The notes beneath the pieces were generated by a model, which saw only the letters and a program-made list of their open reading frames with translations, was not told the origin of the DNA and did not search any database. The position numbers and the translations under genes are program-made. From positions 2,722,908-2,786,907 of the forward strand of contig JALGPY010000033.1 of NCBI GenBank assembly GCA_023055425.1: a DNA stretch of 64,000 nucleotides, given 5' to 3'. Source of the DNA: Linanthus parryae (Eukaryota > Streptophyta > Magnoliopsida > Ericales > Polemoniaceae). Of this stretch, positions 45,070-56,828 are shown in pieces. Each line of letters opens with the position of its first letter. Position 1 is the stretch's first letter.

Positions 45070-47910
45070 TATTACACCCCATATAATTGTTAGGGGTAAA
45101 TTTGTAATTTTAAAGGAAAGATATGAATTTTAGTTGTGAATAGTGTTCGGGTGAATTATCGGATTTGAAATAGTTAAGAAACTCGTGTGAGATTATAGTA
45201 AATATTAGAATAGTATTTGTGAGCATGTCTTTATTTTTTTTATCCGTCACTAGCGCGTGTGCGGCCACCGCGTTATTCAACACACTCATCAAATCCAATC
45301 ATATGCTCTGTATGGTGTGACCAATCTACCCTATTATTTACAATATGATATTATTAACATTTATTTATTAGTTTTGAATTCATCTTCCCAAGTAAACCCA
45401 TTCCCTGCTACGGGAATTTTCCTCCATCGCCTTCAAGCCACCGCCCTCGCTCTTCTATAAAAGCCTCCTCCACCTCTGGGAGACACCACAGCCGCCACCA
45501 ACACTTCCATAACCACCATAATCATCATCTTCACCATTACCATCACCACCACCTCCAAAAAACCCTAGGGAAAAAAAAGGAAAACCAACGCCAACACCTT
45601 CATTTCTCTCTCTCTATCTCTCTCTCTCTCTCTCTCTCCCACTTCTCCCCCTCTATTTCTCCTTCTCTCTGTCCTCCAATAAGCAGCAGCAGCGCAACCG
45701 TCACCGCTGTCGCTTCCACCGTCGGAGAACCACTGAGCTAGACACCGAGGCCACCTCCCTTCTCCAACCCACCTAGGTCTCTCTCTACCTTTCTATCTCG
45801 CGACCAAAAGAAGAATACGGAACAGAAACAAAGACAGCACTAGCTGCTGTAATAGCTGAAGAAAGAACAATGGCGAAACTCCATTGTTTCCTGCGAGGAG
45901 TTCCGCCATCCCAAACCAGAGGCACACAGGCCATTTTTTCCGTCTCTTAGACTCGTGTAGGTCCTACTAAGCTCTAGAAAGCTTCATCCAATTCCAGAAC
46001 CCACCGGAACAACTCTGTCAAGCTTTACCTCTAGCGACTTCGACGGACTAGTAGAGACTTGTTGGTTGACTCATTTTGGCCATTTTTGGCCTATGTATGT
46101 TCTAATTCAATCTCTAACTAGTGTTAGACGATCAAAATTGCATTTTCAGGCTCAAATCCATGTTTAGGTTGAATGATTTGGAAGTCCATTTTAAGGGGGT
46201 AAAAGTGTAGTTTAAAAAAACTGTATAGTGTAAATAAGGGGGAGCTGTTTGTACTTTCAGAAATTGATTAGGTAGTTAGTGTCTTTAATTATTTTGGGTT
46301 TGTGAATAGAAGGGGTTCTAGGTGTCTTTTAGTATAACTTATGGGATTTCACATGTATTTTACTTAAACATTTAGATTAAAAATATTTTCTAAATATACT
46401 AATTTTTGTCCTCGTTGTGGAAAAGTGATTCGGGTGTTAAAATAGTGTACGATTCGTCTGTTAAAAATTAAACTAGAGATGTTTTATTGAAAAACAAATT
46501 AAACAGTGTTGAATCAATTAGCTTTTAATTTGATTTGTTCAATACTTGTAACAAAATTGACATTTGCTAGTTTGTAAGCATCGTTGCGTCGTGTTAAGTA
46601 TTTAGACGAAGTTTTCTTAAACCTAGTAGTCTTAAATATCGCTTAAATAATTATAATTGTAATAATTATTTTTCATGAATATAAACTAGCTTTCGCCTTC
46701 ACTATTATATCATGTAGTTTATATAAAAGAAATTCTCTATGAGAATACCCACTTTTGGAAACATTAATTTAAATAGTTGTTTACAAATAAATGTGTTGTT
46801 TATTAAATAATTTCGTTAGTAAGCAAATATAGCTAGGAGAGAGACGTTGCAAAATTAACAAGTGCGGATGGGGTTTATAGAAAGACTAAGTAGGATTCTT
46901 GATAAGTTTATAGAGTTATACATGTATAGTCGGACTTGCGATTGAATCGTAGGTAACAGGGTTGCGAACGAGGAATATGTTCATCCGAAGAAGGTTTTAC
47001 GTGTCAGTTGCTATGGAATAAGGTAAGTGAACATGCCAAGCGTTGAATGCCTAGATTATTTCGTGTCTCAATATGATTTTATACCTGTCTCAAACCGTAT
47101 TTTTTTTGTTTACATGTTTTAGCTGTGATTTACTTATATTTCTAAGAATTTGTTACTGTCACACGCAAAATAATAATTCGTAAATAACGTAAAGTGGAAA
47201 GAGTTGTGCAGGGATCATTATATTTTCTTTCGATTAGATTGGTCTTGTTGGTTGCGGTCACTCGACCCATATTATTTTAACCCGGTCGCAACCTTCCGGT
47301 CGCTCCATGTACTCACCTCTATGGCCACAAGACGTCTTAGGGGGGTGCCGACACTTAAGGTCATGGCTGCTAGTGATAGTATAATAGATCTTCCCCGCAT
47401 CAACAAGCTAAAAATACAATTTTCTCTGAGAAATAATATTTTGAAAGAAAAGAAGATTAAGATTAAGGGTAAGATTAAGAACTTAAGAATTTTATCCGAG
47501 TTCTTACATTATTCATCAAGTTTAGTCTTTTATGATTTATTTCTCTTTATAATTTTGAGAAAAGTTATGTTTCATCATCTGTTTTACGTGCTTGGGTGTT
47601 ACTTACTATGTATTTTAGTACTAACTTTTAAAACTGCGATTCCTTTTTCCTTCCTTCCACAGGATTAAGAAATAAAGACTATGGCGTAGCAGGGAACGAG
47701 ACTCACCTAGATGGATTTCATCACAAGTAGAATCTAGTATAATTAGCAAGAATAATGTAGTAGTTTTAGAAACACATGTTATATTTAGAGACTTTTGTAA
47801 TGTTCAATATTATCTAATAAATATTTTGGGATGTTATGCTTTTGATTTTCGCCGTTACTTTTAGCATCGCCCTCTCGTTCTTGTTCGAGCCGGATAAGGG
47901 GGGTTTTGCA
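45070..47910 (+). repeat. 5' LTR of G1
   Basis: 2841 bp. It starts TATTACACCCC, aligned base by base with TGTAATACCCC of the other LTR, and ends GGGTTTTGCA. TATAAAAG lies at 45456-45463, followed by a TC-rich leader (45603-45640). A 154-codon frame at 47204-47668 lies inside it but shows no known domain. Confidence 0.85.
45456..45463 (+). promoter_or_regulatory. TATA box of G1 5' LTR
   Basis: TATAAAAG, conserved at 51884-51891 in the 3' LTR; the surrounding CTTCTATAAAAGCCTCCTCC is identical in the two. Confidence 0.65.
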
Positions 47911-47912
47911 GG

Positions 47913-47925
47913 TGGTATCAGAGCA
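47913..47925 (+). promoter_or_regulatory. Primer-binding site of G1 (tRNA-iMet)
   Basis: TGGTATCAGAGCA two bases after the LTR. Confidence 0.88.
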
Positions 47926-50900
47926 GACAATCCAATAAGGGAATTAAAACCTGTAGGGTAACTTAAAAATGAACATAGGAAAAGAAAATTAAAATTAGAA
48001 AAGCCGTTCGGGTTATGGGCAGCCTAAGTATAAGTTTTGATTATTCCCGTCCACCCTCATCATGCCTCAAGAAGTGTTATGTTTATTAATTTTATGTGAT
48101 CTGGTTTAGTTTGAGATGCATTTTACTGAATGTGGATGATTGTTACTTTCATTATGACAAGAAGGATGGAAGCATAATTTGATTTGTACTTGATGTACTA
48201 TCATATATGCAGAGATGAGTTGTAGTACTTTATTTGTAGTCAAGTTATATGTGCTTTAATGTAAAATTACTATGTGATAATGTTTGGCTGCTCTATATGA
48301 TAATTGAATAGTATATGCTGATAATTGTGTATGTAAGAGATGATCTAGTCGGATTCAAGAGACCATGATAACATAAAGTATATGATAGGAGTAAGATAGG
48401 AGTAACAGACCGTTATCATATTAGACTAGAAACATTTGACATGACCAGGCGGGTTAGGACAATAAACAAATGGGAAAAATCTTCATTCGATAGTAATGTT
48501 GATATGGTATGTGACTCTTATGATAACTCTTGGGGGAAATATTAAACTTTGACCATTGTTGACTTTGGTTTTGAGAGATATAATGGGAATGCTAAAGTAC
48601 TTGAAATAGTTAACTCTAGACTACTTGACCAGATTCTAAAGATCCGGGTGAACAGCACATGGCATAATTAAGGTACCGATTGGGGATAGTAATTTGGATA
48701 TGGGGCTCAAGAATAAATTCATTTCTGGGAGTATTTTCTAGATATCAAAGAGAGTTTATTTTAGAAGAAGTCGAGGAAAAATCCCACCCACCCTCACCTG
48801 AGAAACTGTGAAGTCAACCCTTTGAGTTTTCAACTTGTTCAACTACGATCTTACAGTCTTAGTTACTGAATGGTTTTGGTGTGTTGGAGTCTAATTCTCC
48901 ATGATTTCTATTCAAATGATTATACTAAACTAGTTCGTTATAAATGATTTTGGGTTCATAATAATATTCAAATAATTTAGGCGTTATTTGGAGCCTGATT
49001 ACCCTAGTGCTGCTTGATGATTGGGATGTCTATTTGGTTATATATTTCTCTTGGAGTTGTAGGACTAACTTTGGAGGAATGATGTTCAAAATGTGAAGTA
49101 AGTACTGATAATCGGCTACAAGTCTTGGATGTATCAAAGGACAGATTTAGTCAGGTTTATTCTGAAATTGCATGTTTGGTGGTATCATAAATTTTCAGGT
49201 TTGGAGATTATCCTGAAGTTGAGACTCCAATTTATAAACTTTTTTTTTTTTGAATCTGTTAATATTACATCCGGAGTTTGTTATTTCATGACGTTTATTT
49301 GGGAGTTACTGTATAGCTATTGAAAATTTATATTGGTTAACTATTTCAGCTACTGGGGAATAGTTGGAGTATTGTTAAATTTTTTTATTTACAGTTAGGA
49401 TTTGTGTTCAAATATGAATTGTTCTTGTGTGTTTTTGCGTATGTCACTTGGAGGTTCTGACAAAGTGTTATAAATGCTTCGATGTCATGTCATATAGCTT
49501 ATGGTATGCGATATGGACTTTATACAAAAAAGTAATAATGATAATTCGAGACAAAAAGTTAAAGACTCCTATCAGCTTGAATATACGACTTTTCATAGCA
49601 TGTAGGCTATATGTGATGGTGTGATGTGTTGTATGGTAGCATGAGAATGTACAAATTTGAGGTATATTTGCATACTATTGAGACTATGATTTTGTGGTAG
49701 CCTATCAGGCTTCAGTGAAGAAATTGATCTGAGGATATGTCATGAAATCGTATTAGAATCAAGAATTAGGTTTCCTGATTGGGTCAAATTTAGTTTTCAA
49801 GGGAAAGGAAAGAAGCATAGCAGAACAGCTTACGTGGAAATTTCATAGTTGATTATATATTTAGCAAGGTGATTATGAACCATGTGCTATATTGCATGCT
49901 TATGTGCACATTGCTTGTTATATGTTATCTTTAAAAAGTCAACCAAAGTCGTTAGAAATGCAAAGTGGCAATGATAAAATATATACTTCGAGATAATCTT
50001 TTAGTGGGGTCTTAAGTAAGATTTAAAGATTTGACCTCTCTACGTAAAATACCTGGGACTATGGAATCTAAGGATAGAGTTTTAGACAGCTCATTAATGA
50101 CTAAGCAAGGGAAGTTTGATCTAGGAGGAATCAACTATATTTAAGTGATATTTGGATATCAGGCGATCAACAGTCAGGATCAGAGGACCTTATAACGAGG
50201 AATTGTGGGAGAAATTTGAGGAAACGTTGGGAATTTGACCAAAGGTCGCAAGATTTACCCTCTCAGTTTAAATGCCTTGTGACTAGACCTATATTGGGGT
50301 GTTGTGACTGTGTAAAGTGCCCGTTGGGAGTTATATTGTCATGATCAGCTACCCGATTTAGTATTGATACAATCAGGAGTTATCTTTTTGGAGTTATTTA
50401 ACCTGATGATATGTCTCGGTGATCTGAGTTTCCTTTCCTGGTGGTACAATTTTTCATATAAATTCTATTTGGAGTGTTGTTGATAATGTCTTATGGAAAT
50501 AATGATCTTCACATAAGTTTTATTTGAACTTATCTTCCATTTTGGGGTTTCCCACTCAGGTTTGGTTCGCGGGGTTTGAATTTTAACAAATTACTTGGGA
50601 ATTTGGTCGTCAGGACATAGTTCTTACTTTATTGAAGAATCCCGGGAATCTTGGAGTGACATTGGGTTGGTCTCTACATTCCAAAGGGGTAAGAGGAACC
50701 GTATTAATTTGAGGTCTTGTTTGTTATATTCTAGGTCATCTATTGTAATGAATAGAGAAGTTTGTGTGGCTAGGAAGTTAATAGTTTCTTGGGCACTACT
50801 GTTTTGGAGTTTTGTTACTTAACTAATACTAGAGGAGCATGAATTTTGGTACGAATTTACCATTGGAGTCAGAGGACTCATATAATTATGTGTTATGTAA

Positions 50901-51495
50901 CATGGGGGTGTGTTATAGTTCATTTGTTGATTTATGTCTAGGATTACTATTAATATAAAATGAGCAATAAAGGTGGCTTTTGTCGTTTATCAATGTTTTG
51001 GAAGATTTTACCGCCACAATTTTATCACTTGGGGGTATTTATGATTTTTCTAATGTGATTATGGTTTAGAATGGGGTTTCTGATAGTTAGTATGATTCTT
51101 CAGTGGGAGTATACAAATTGGAGTAGATATTTGGGTCCTTGGGATGCTGATTCTCTTATCATTTGTTTCTAGAGGATATGTTATTTCATACGGAGTTCCG
51201 AGGACGTCACTCTCTAAGGGGGAGAGGATGGAACCCTTCGTCTAAACCCGTTACGTGTCTAGAACATCGTTATCATTATGCCACGCATAGCGTTAACATT
51301 TAGTAACGGAAATGAGTTGGACAATTTCTTGATATTACGAGCGCATTCCATATTACATAGTAAATATCAAATAGAGATTTGTCGAATAAAGATTTCTTAC
51401 CTGGGAGAGATTACTTCAAAATCAGTTGTTCGCCATGTGGTCTTAATACTGTAACTATTTGTTGTATTTTAGCTTCGAGGACAAAGCTCTCTCTC
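47926..51495 (+). other. G1 interior, non-coding, with recurring TTGGAGT words
   Basis: No gag or pol motif was seen in any frame. From 48727 to 51124 the word TTGGAGT occurs about nine times and TGGGAGT about four times on the plus strand, with further near forms. A purine block CTAAGGGGGAGAGGATGG near 51214 resembles the end of the G2 pol region, so part of the 3' end of an autonomous relative is kept. Confidence 0.6.
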
Positions 51496-51497
51496 TA

Positions 51498-51509
51498 ACG
51501 GGGGAAAGA
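51498..51509 (+). promoter_or_regulatory. Polypurine tract of G1
   Basis: ACGGGGGAAAGA directly before the TGTAATACCCC of the 3' LTR. Confidence 0.8.
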
Positions 51510-52307
51510 TGTAATACCCCGTATAAATTAGTAATTTTAAAGGCAAGATATGAATTTTATTTGTGAATAGTGTTCGGGTGAATTATTCAAATTTAAATAG
51601 GTAAGAAAGTCGTGTGAGATTATAGTAAATTTTATAATAGTACTCGTGAGGGTGTCTTTATTTATTTGTTTTCACCACTAGAGCGTGTGCAGCCACCGCG
51701 TTATTCAACACACTCATCACACCCAATCGCATGCTCTATATGGTGTGACCAATCTCCCCTATTATTTACAAATGATATTATTAACATTTCTTTATTATTT
51801 TTGAATTCATCCTCCCCAAGTAAACCCATTCCCTTCTACGGGAATTTTCCTCCACCACCTTCAAGCCACCACCCTCACTCTTCTATAAAAGCCTCCTCCT
51901 CTTTCGGGAGACACCACAGCTGCCGCAACCACCCACATCACCACCATCGTCGTCATTTTCACCATCACCATCACCATCACATCCACCTCAAAACACCCCA
52001 CGGAAAAAAATGGAAAACGAACTCCACCATCTTTATCTCTCTCTCTTCCTCTTCTCTCCCTATATTTCTCTTTATCTCTTTCCTCCAATAAGTAGAACAG
52101 GCAGCAAGAAACAGCAGCAGCGCAGCAGCCACCGCTGCCGCTAGAACTGTCGGAGAACCGAGCAAGCCACCGAGGCCACCTCCGTTCTCCACCACACATA
52201 AGTATCTATCTACCTTTATATCTTGGGATGTTATGCTTTTGATTTCCGCCATTAATTTTAGCATCCCCCTCCTAGTCTTGTCCGATCCGGATAACGGGGT
52301 TGTTGCA
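51510..52307 (+). repeat. 3' LTR of G1, internally deleted
   Basis: 798 bp from TGTAATACCCC to TTGTTGCA. Compared with the 5' LTR it lacks about 2.0 kb (counterpart of about 45802-47825), joined at TATATCTTGGGATG. TATAAAAG is at 51884-51891. A 141-codon frame here is a low-complexity Pro/His/Ser frame from LTR sequence, not a gene. Confidence 0.85.
51884..51891 (+). promoter_or_regulatory. TATA box of G1 3' LTR
   Basis: TATAAAAG in the context kept from the 5' LTR. Confidence 0.6.
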
Positions 52308-52312
52308 ACTGG

Positions 52313-52384
52313 ATTTTGGGAGTGTAGTTCGTGGAAGAGTGGTTTTATGCTTTCGGCAGAAAACTATCTTCAAGGAGGGAATCA
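52313..52384 (+). other. G2 region after pol, right of G1, ending in a polypurine tract
   Basis: It carries on from 45069 after the ACTGG site. It ends CTTCAAGGAGGGAATCA, comparable with the G1 purine tract before its LTR. Confidence 0.6.
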
Positions 52385-53478
52385 TGAAATACCCCATATT
52401 GTGCTTAAGGGTAATTTATGAGATTTGTTCTTGGGCGTGTTACTATTCGGAAGAGTTGAGGAGTGTATTTGACATTTTTATGAGTTATTGATGGTTAATA
52501 AATTATATTAAGAGTATTGGGTTATATTGGAAGTTTGGCGGAACTTGGAGGATAGCGGGATTTAATAGTATTATTCTCATTTGTAATTAATTATGATTAT
52601 TAATATTTCTTTTAAATTATTTAATTATTCCCATATGGATAATTCCATTATGGAATTTATTTCCTAATTCTCTTCGTACTCTTATTATTTTCCACCAAGC
52701 AACCCATCATTAAAATAAAATAATTTTCATCAATTTTCCCCTACATATCAAATCAGCCCGGATTTCTCTCAAACCCAACTCTCTCTCACCCCCACTCTTT
52801 CACTCACACTCGTACCCACCTCCAGAGCCGAACCGTCGCCGCCATCCTCAGACAGTCGCCTGTCCCATCCCCGCGCCACCGCCTGTTTTCTCCCGTTTGT
52901 CAGACTCCTCGAGCGCATCTCTCTTGTTCGTTTTCTTCCGGAAATAATATTTTCTTAGCCTATATCTTTTTGTTGGATCATTTATGATCAAGCTCTATGA
53001 TCTATAACTGTGAATTTTCGTGGAAGTTACGTATTCGTTATTCGTCCTAGAACTTTGTTGTTTGGCTTAACCCCATTTTTGTTCTTTATTCTTAAACTTC
53101 TATCTTCGAATTTTTCATCATTCCAAATCACGTTAATCCAGTAGTAATTATTGCAAATTGTTTCGTCAAGGTATTGGAAGTACCCTAGTTTTTTGTTGGG
53201 GATTAAAAGTAGAGTTGAGTAATGGGATGTTTGGCGATCATGGGAGGAGTTTGTATTGGACTTAAGATGGTGTTTAATCTCTGGAATTTTGGTTGCAAGA
53301 GGGGGTTTCAGCATAACAATGTTTTTCGAAAAATGATTGTTCTTATGTACGAGTTTTTGGATATTTTAGAATTTGAAATTATAGTGACAACAATTCAGGT
53401 CGTATGAAGCAATGGGTATTTTACGTAGTTACTAGTAAGTTTGTAAGGAACATAACTTGAGTTTATTGGAATACGAAT
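52385..53478 (+). repeat. Probable 3' LTR (part) of G2
   Basis: It starts TGAAATACCCCATATTG after a purine tract, like the G1 LTR start. A pyrimidine-rich stretch near 52770-52920 (CTCTCTCACCCCC type) resembles the leader of the G1 LTR. The right end is not defined; another LTR-like start appears at 53479. Confidence 0.5.
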
Positions 53479-54191
53479 TGTGACAACCCTGGATTCCGGA
53501 CCGGAGTGGCCGGAAGACTTTCACTATGAGTAGCGGAAATCATGAACAAACATTGCTCCTATCATATAATACATATGCCGACATAGTCTCACATATCGTC
53601 TTTAAATATTGTCATACAAAATGCAAATAGTCTAAGACTTTGATTTTACTAAGAGTACTCATAACACTAGAAGAGCATGCGTTTTCCCCTCATAAGGCGA
53701 AGCCTCCTCTATCTAGACCAGCGGTGGGAATGAAAATTGAAACCGCAATTTTGAAAGTCATAAATGAAATGCTAAGTGAGTCACACCCAAGCGCGTAAAT
53801 CGGATACGAGATATTTCAATTTAAAGAACAGACAAAAAATGGATAAAGAATAAGTATCCACAAGTATTAAAAATCCATGTAAGAATACAGCGGAATAGTA
53901 AGACATTCCCGAGTTCTTGTATAATTTCCCGAAATCTTCATTGATCATTATTGAATCCATATCCAATATCCAAATTAGAAAATTCTCAATTAATCCCAAT
54001 ATTCTAGTTTCCCTTATTAAACATTCAGTCAAAGATATTGCATTTTTATCCATTAGTTGATAAACAAAAAAATCAGCTATCACCAAGCATCCAAGATCTT
54101 AAGTTTCGTCACCCTTTTAATACTTCTTGCGGCAAGAGAGGTGAGTACATGAAGCGGCCCAGGGCTAACTGCGAACGAGAAAAATACGCTA
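53479..54191 (+). repeat. Unclassified repeat beginning TGTGACAACCCTGG
   Basis: TGTGACAACCC followed by GGATTCCGGACCGGAGTGG is typical of plant gypsy LTR starts. No partner LTR or end was found. It may be an inserted solo LTR or fragment. No gene seen. Confidence 0.35.
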
Positions 54192-54311
54192 GCCGAGTGA
54201 CAATAGTCGACATCGACAATAATAACCACAGGCCGAGTGACTAAAGTCAACATCCAAAATAATAATCACAAGCCGATAGACTGAAGTAGACATCGACAAT
54301 ACTAAAATGGT
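54192..54311. repeat. Tandem repeat, three units of 40 bp
   Basis: Units start GCCGAGTGACA, GCCGAGTGACT and GCCGATAGACT at 54192, 54232 and 54272; each continues with AGTCGACATCGACAATAATA or a close variant. Confidence 0.9.
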
Positions 54312-54605
54312 GCCTCCAAAACTCTTTCCAATTTACATTACGCATTATTATTTTTGTGTGAAAGTTTAAAAGAAAATATTTCAAACGTAACTAAATCTCA
54401 TGTAAAACATGTAAGTCACAAAACACATTTGGAGACAAATTATAAAATCATATTTTGACACGAAAGAAGCTATGCACACAAGAATTGGATTGTTTACTCA
54501 CATAAAAAATGCATCAAATAGCATGTAATCCTTTACTGTTAACGTATTTCGCGTCTACAACTTGTCACCCTACAAATTTATAATTTCTAATTAAGCGCAA
54601 GTTCA

Positions 54606-54850
54606 ACCAGCACATGATATGCATGCATGCTATGTGTGACGGCATGAGAGAGTCCAATTTTATCTAATACAAAGTTCAAATCTCTCTTTGTTGTTATATT
54701 TGTCAAACGTATGCTAGTTTATAATAATTACACCATCAAATTATAATTATATAATATTAATACTCAATTTAATAAATAATACTCATGTATTTAAATAGTG
54801 AGAAAATATGTTTCAATATAGAAATTCTTAATAATAAACACTAGCTTCAA
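54606..54850. repeat. 245-bp direct repeat, copy 1
   Basis: From CCAGCACATGATATGCATGC to CACTAGCTTCAAC. Copy 2 is at 54991-55235, about 85% identical by eye. AT-rich, no gene. Confidence 0.85.
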
Positions 54851-54990
54851 CTTCATTATAAAGCAACACATTTTCTTCTTAATATTCTACAATTGTATTG
54901 GACTTTTCTAGTGTAAGTTCTCCATAGCCAATAAACTGTTTACTTGAACAAATTTATTATTGAAGATATATTTTTAATGGTGTAATCAAA

Positions 54991-55235
54991 GACTAGCACA
55001 TGATATGCAAGCATGCGATGTGTGAAGGCTTGTGAGAGTCCAGTTTAATCTAATGCAAAGTCCAAATCTCACTTTTTTGTTATATTTGTTAAACCTATGA
55101 TAAAATAAAACAATTACACCGTCAAGTATAAGTATATAATAAATACACAATTTCATAAATAATAATCATGTATTTAAATGTGAGAAAAATATGTTTCAAT
55201 ATAGAAATTATTAATTATAAACTCTAGCTTAAACA
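54991..55235. repeat. 245-bp direct repeat, copy 2
   Basis: From CTAGCACATGATATGCAAGC to CTCTAGCTTAAAC; it stops just before the start of element D at 55240. 385 bp separate the two starts. Confidence 0.85.
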
Positions 55236-55239
55236 ATAA

Positions 55240-56777
55240 TGTAAATGATAGTTCAGGCTCATGAGTTTGAATGAGTTTACAAACTCAGGCGGAGTTTTAT
55301 CCTTGATGATGAAAGCCATAAGTTCACAGACATTAAGTCTCGAAGATCCAAAGGTTTGAGATACTGCAGTGCTTATGTTAATTATATTGTGCCTAACAGT
55401 TTCTGTGATTGCAGGCTTGGATATTGGATTGAGTGTGATTTTATCATTAAAATATTGTGTCCTACAAATATTATCGAGCCTATGTTTAGATAATATAAGT
55501 CTCACAGATTGCAGGATTCAGTTTCAAGCTCAAACTTGTAAACTGGCAAGCAAAGCTCCAAAGCTTTGAGATTTCCTTAAGCTCTTAACTGATGAACTGT
55601 GCTTAATTGTTTTCTGTTTTCAGAAAGACTTATGGATTCAAGAATAGATAATGAGTTATTCTAACTCCTTATGTGTTATTATCTTGTCTCTTATATATAT
55701 ATATATATAGACACACACACACACACACACGTTTCTATTTATATTGAATTTTATCTAAGGCAAAAATAGCTAGGGTTTATGTATGAACTGTATGTTTAAC
55801 ATATCAGATTGTGTAGCTATTTTGTCTAAATTGTGTTTTATCTTTGTTGCTGAGCATGTGTAGGTTTTTTGGTTGTCCAAACTTCCATAAACAAACTTAA
55901 TAGCTATCCAATCATATATTTTGAAAGAAGCATAACAGGGATGATGATTTGTAGGAATTCAGTTCCTAAAATCTCTCAAGTAGTTGCAGGTTGTTGATAA
56001 AAGCTAGATTTTTAATTTCAAATTGAGACACAAAGAGAGAGGCTGATCAACAGAGAGATTGAAGAGAGTTTTCGTACGTGTGAGATCAAGTTACACAGCT
56101 CTTCAATCATTCAAGTCATTAGAAACTGCAAGAGATGAAGATCATTCATCAAATCTGAAGAACACTTTCAAGCTTTATTTTCTTATATTTCTTGTGTTCT
56201 TCAAACTATATTGAACTTGTTTTATTAATTCATATTTTCTCAACCTCACAAACTTAGAAGTTTAGTTGTTTAAGTGAAAAGCAAGAGGTTATTTATTGTT
56301 TCAACATGTTGTAGCTTTTACTAGATAGGTTGAGAACCACAAGCTGTACAAGTGTATGTTAGCTCACTTGGGCTTGAGATCTAGAGCTAAATCTGGGTGA
56401 TTAATAAGAAGTGTGTTGAAATCTTGGAGGGATCAGATCCCTCAGGCAGAGACTAGGTCCAATTGTGACTGAACTCTGTAAAAGTACCTGTGTTCTTTAG
56501 CTTTACTTTACTGCTTTTTATTTCTGTTGCAATCAGTTCAAATTAGTAAGCTCCAAAGCTATGGAGAATTTCCTATCTCAAAGCTTTCAAGCTTCTGACA
56601 GTCACAGTTTTATCTCATGTTTTACAAACCAATTCCAAAGCTTTGAGATTTCTTTTATACATTGGCTTACATTTTCAAAAGGCTAGTTCTTAACAAAAGT
56701 TTCCATACTCTATTCAACTCCCCCCCCCCCCCTTCTAGAGTATTAGATCATGTTTATACTGGCATTACAAACTTTAA
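55240..56777 (+). repeat. 5' LTR of element D
   Basis: About 1.54 kb; limits inferred from B. Shared LTR blocks are ACTAGATAGGTTGAGAACC, CACAAGCTGTA, GGACTGAACTCT-like text and a C run before CTTCTAGAGTATT. It includes (AT)9(AC)10 at 55692-55730 and two exact CAAAGCTTTG words (55559, 56636). Confidence 0.75.
55692..55730. repeat. Microsatellite (AT)n-(AC)n in D LTR
   Basis: About nine AT units, a G, then about ten AC units. Absent from the B LTR. Confidence 0.95.
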
Positions 56778-56779
56778 AT

Positions 56780-56791
56780 TAATATCAGAGC
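56780..56791 (+). promoter_or_regulatory. Primer-binding site of element D, degenerate
   Basis: TAATATCAGAGC in place of TGGTATCAGAGC, in the same context as in B (followed by TTGG). Confidence 0.7.
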
Positions 56792-56828
56792 TTGGGTCAC
56801 TACTTAAACATCTAAAAATCTGGTGACA

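Larger units (their letters stand above)
45070..52307 (+). mobile_element. G1: Ty3/gypsy-type LTR element without recognisable genes
   Basis: Two LTRs share their first about 730 bp and last about 80 bp, with a tRNA-iMet primer site (47913), a polypurine tract (51500-51509) and an exact ACTGG duplication. The LTR start (TGTAATACCCCG in the right copy) and the post-pol purine block near 51214 resemble G2, so it belongs with Tekay-like gypsy elements. The 3.6-kb interior has no domain I can read, suggesting a LARD-like non-autonomous derivative or heavy decay. Confidence 0.82.

Noticed and set aside
47204..47668. 154-codon open frame in the G1 5' LTR, with hydrophobic C-terminal part
   Set aside because: It lies wholly in LTR sequence that is absent from the other LTR, has no recognisable domain, and overlaps a gypsy LTR type known to hold no gene here.
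51666..52264. Overlapping frames of 141, 112 and 95 codons on both strands
   Set aside because: Low-complexity Pro/His/Ser or Arg/Gly frames from the pyrimidine-rich LTR leader; both-strand openness is a composition effect.
55692..55730. Alternating AT/AC tract as a regulatory element
   Set aside because: It is a simple microsatellite absent from the related B LTR; nothing supports a specific role.
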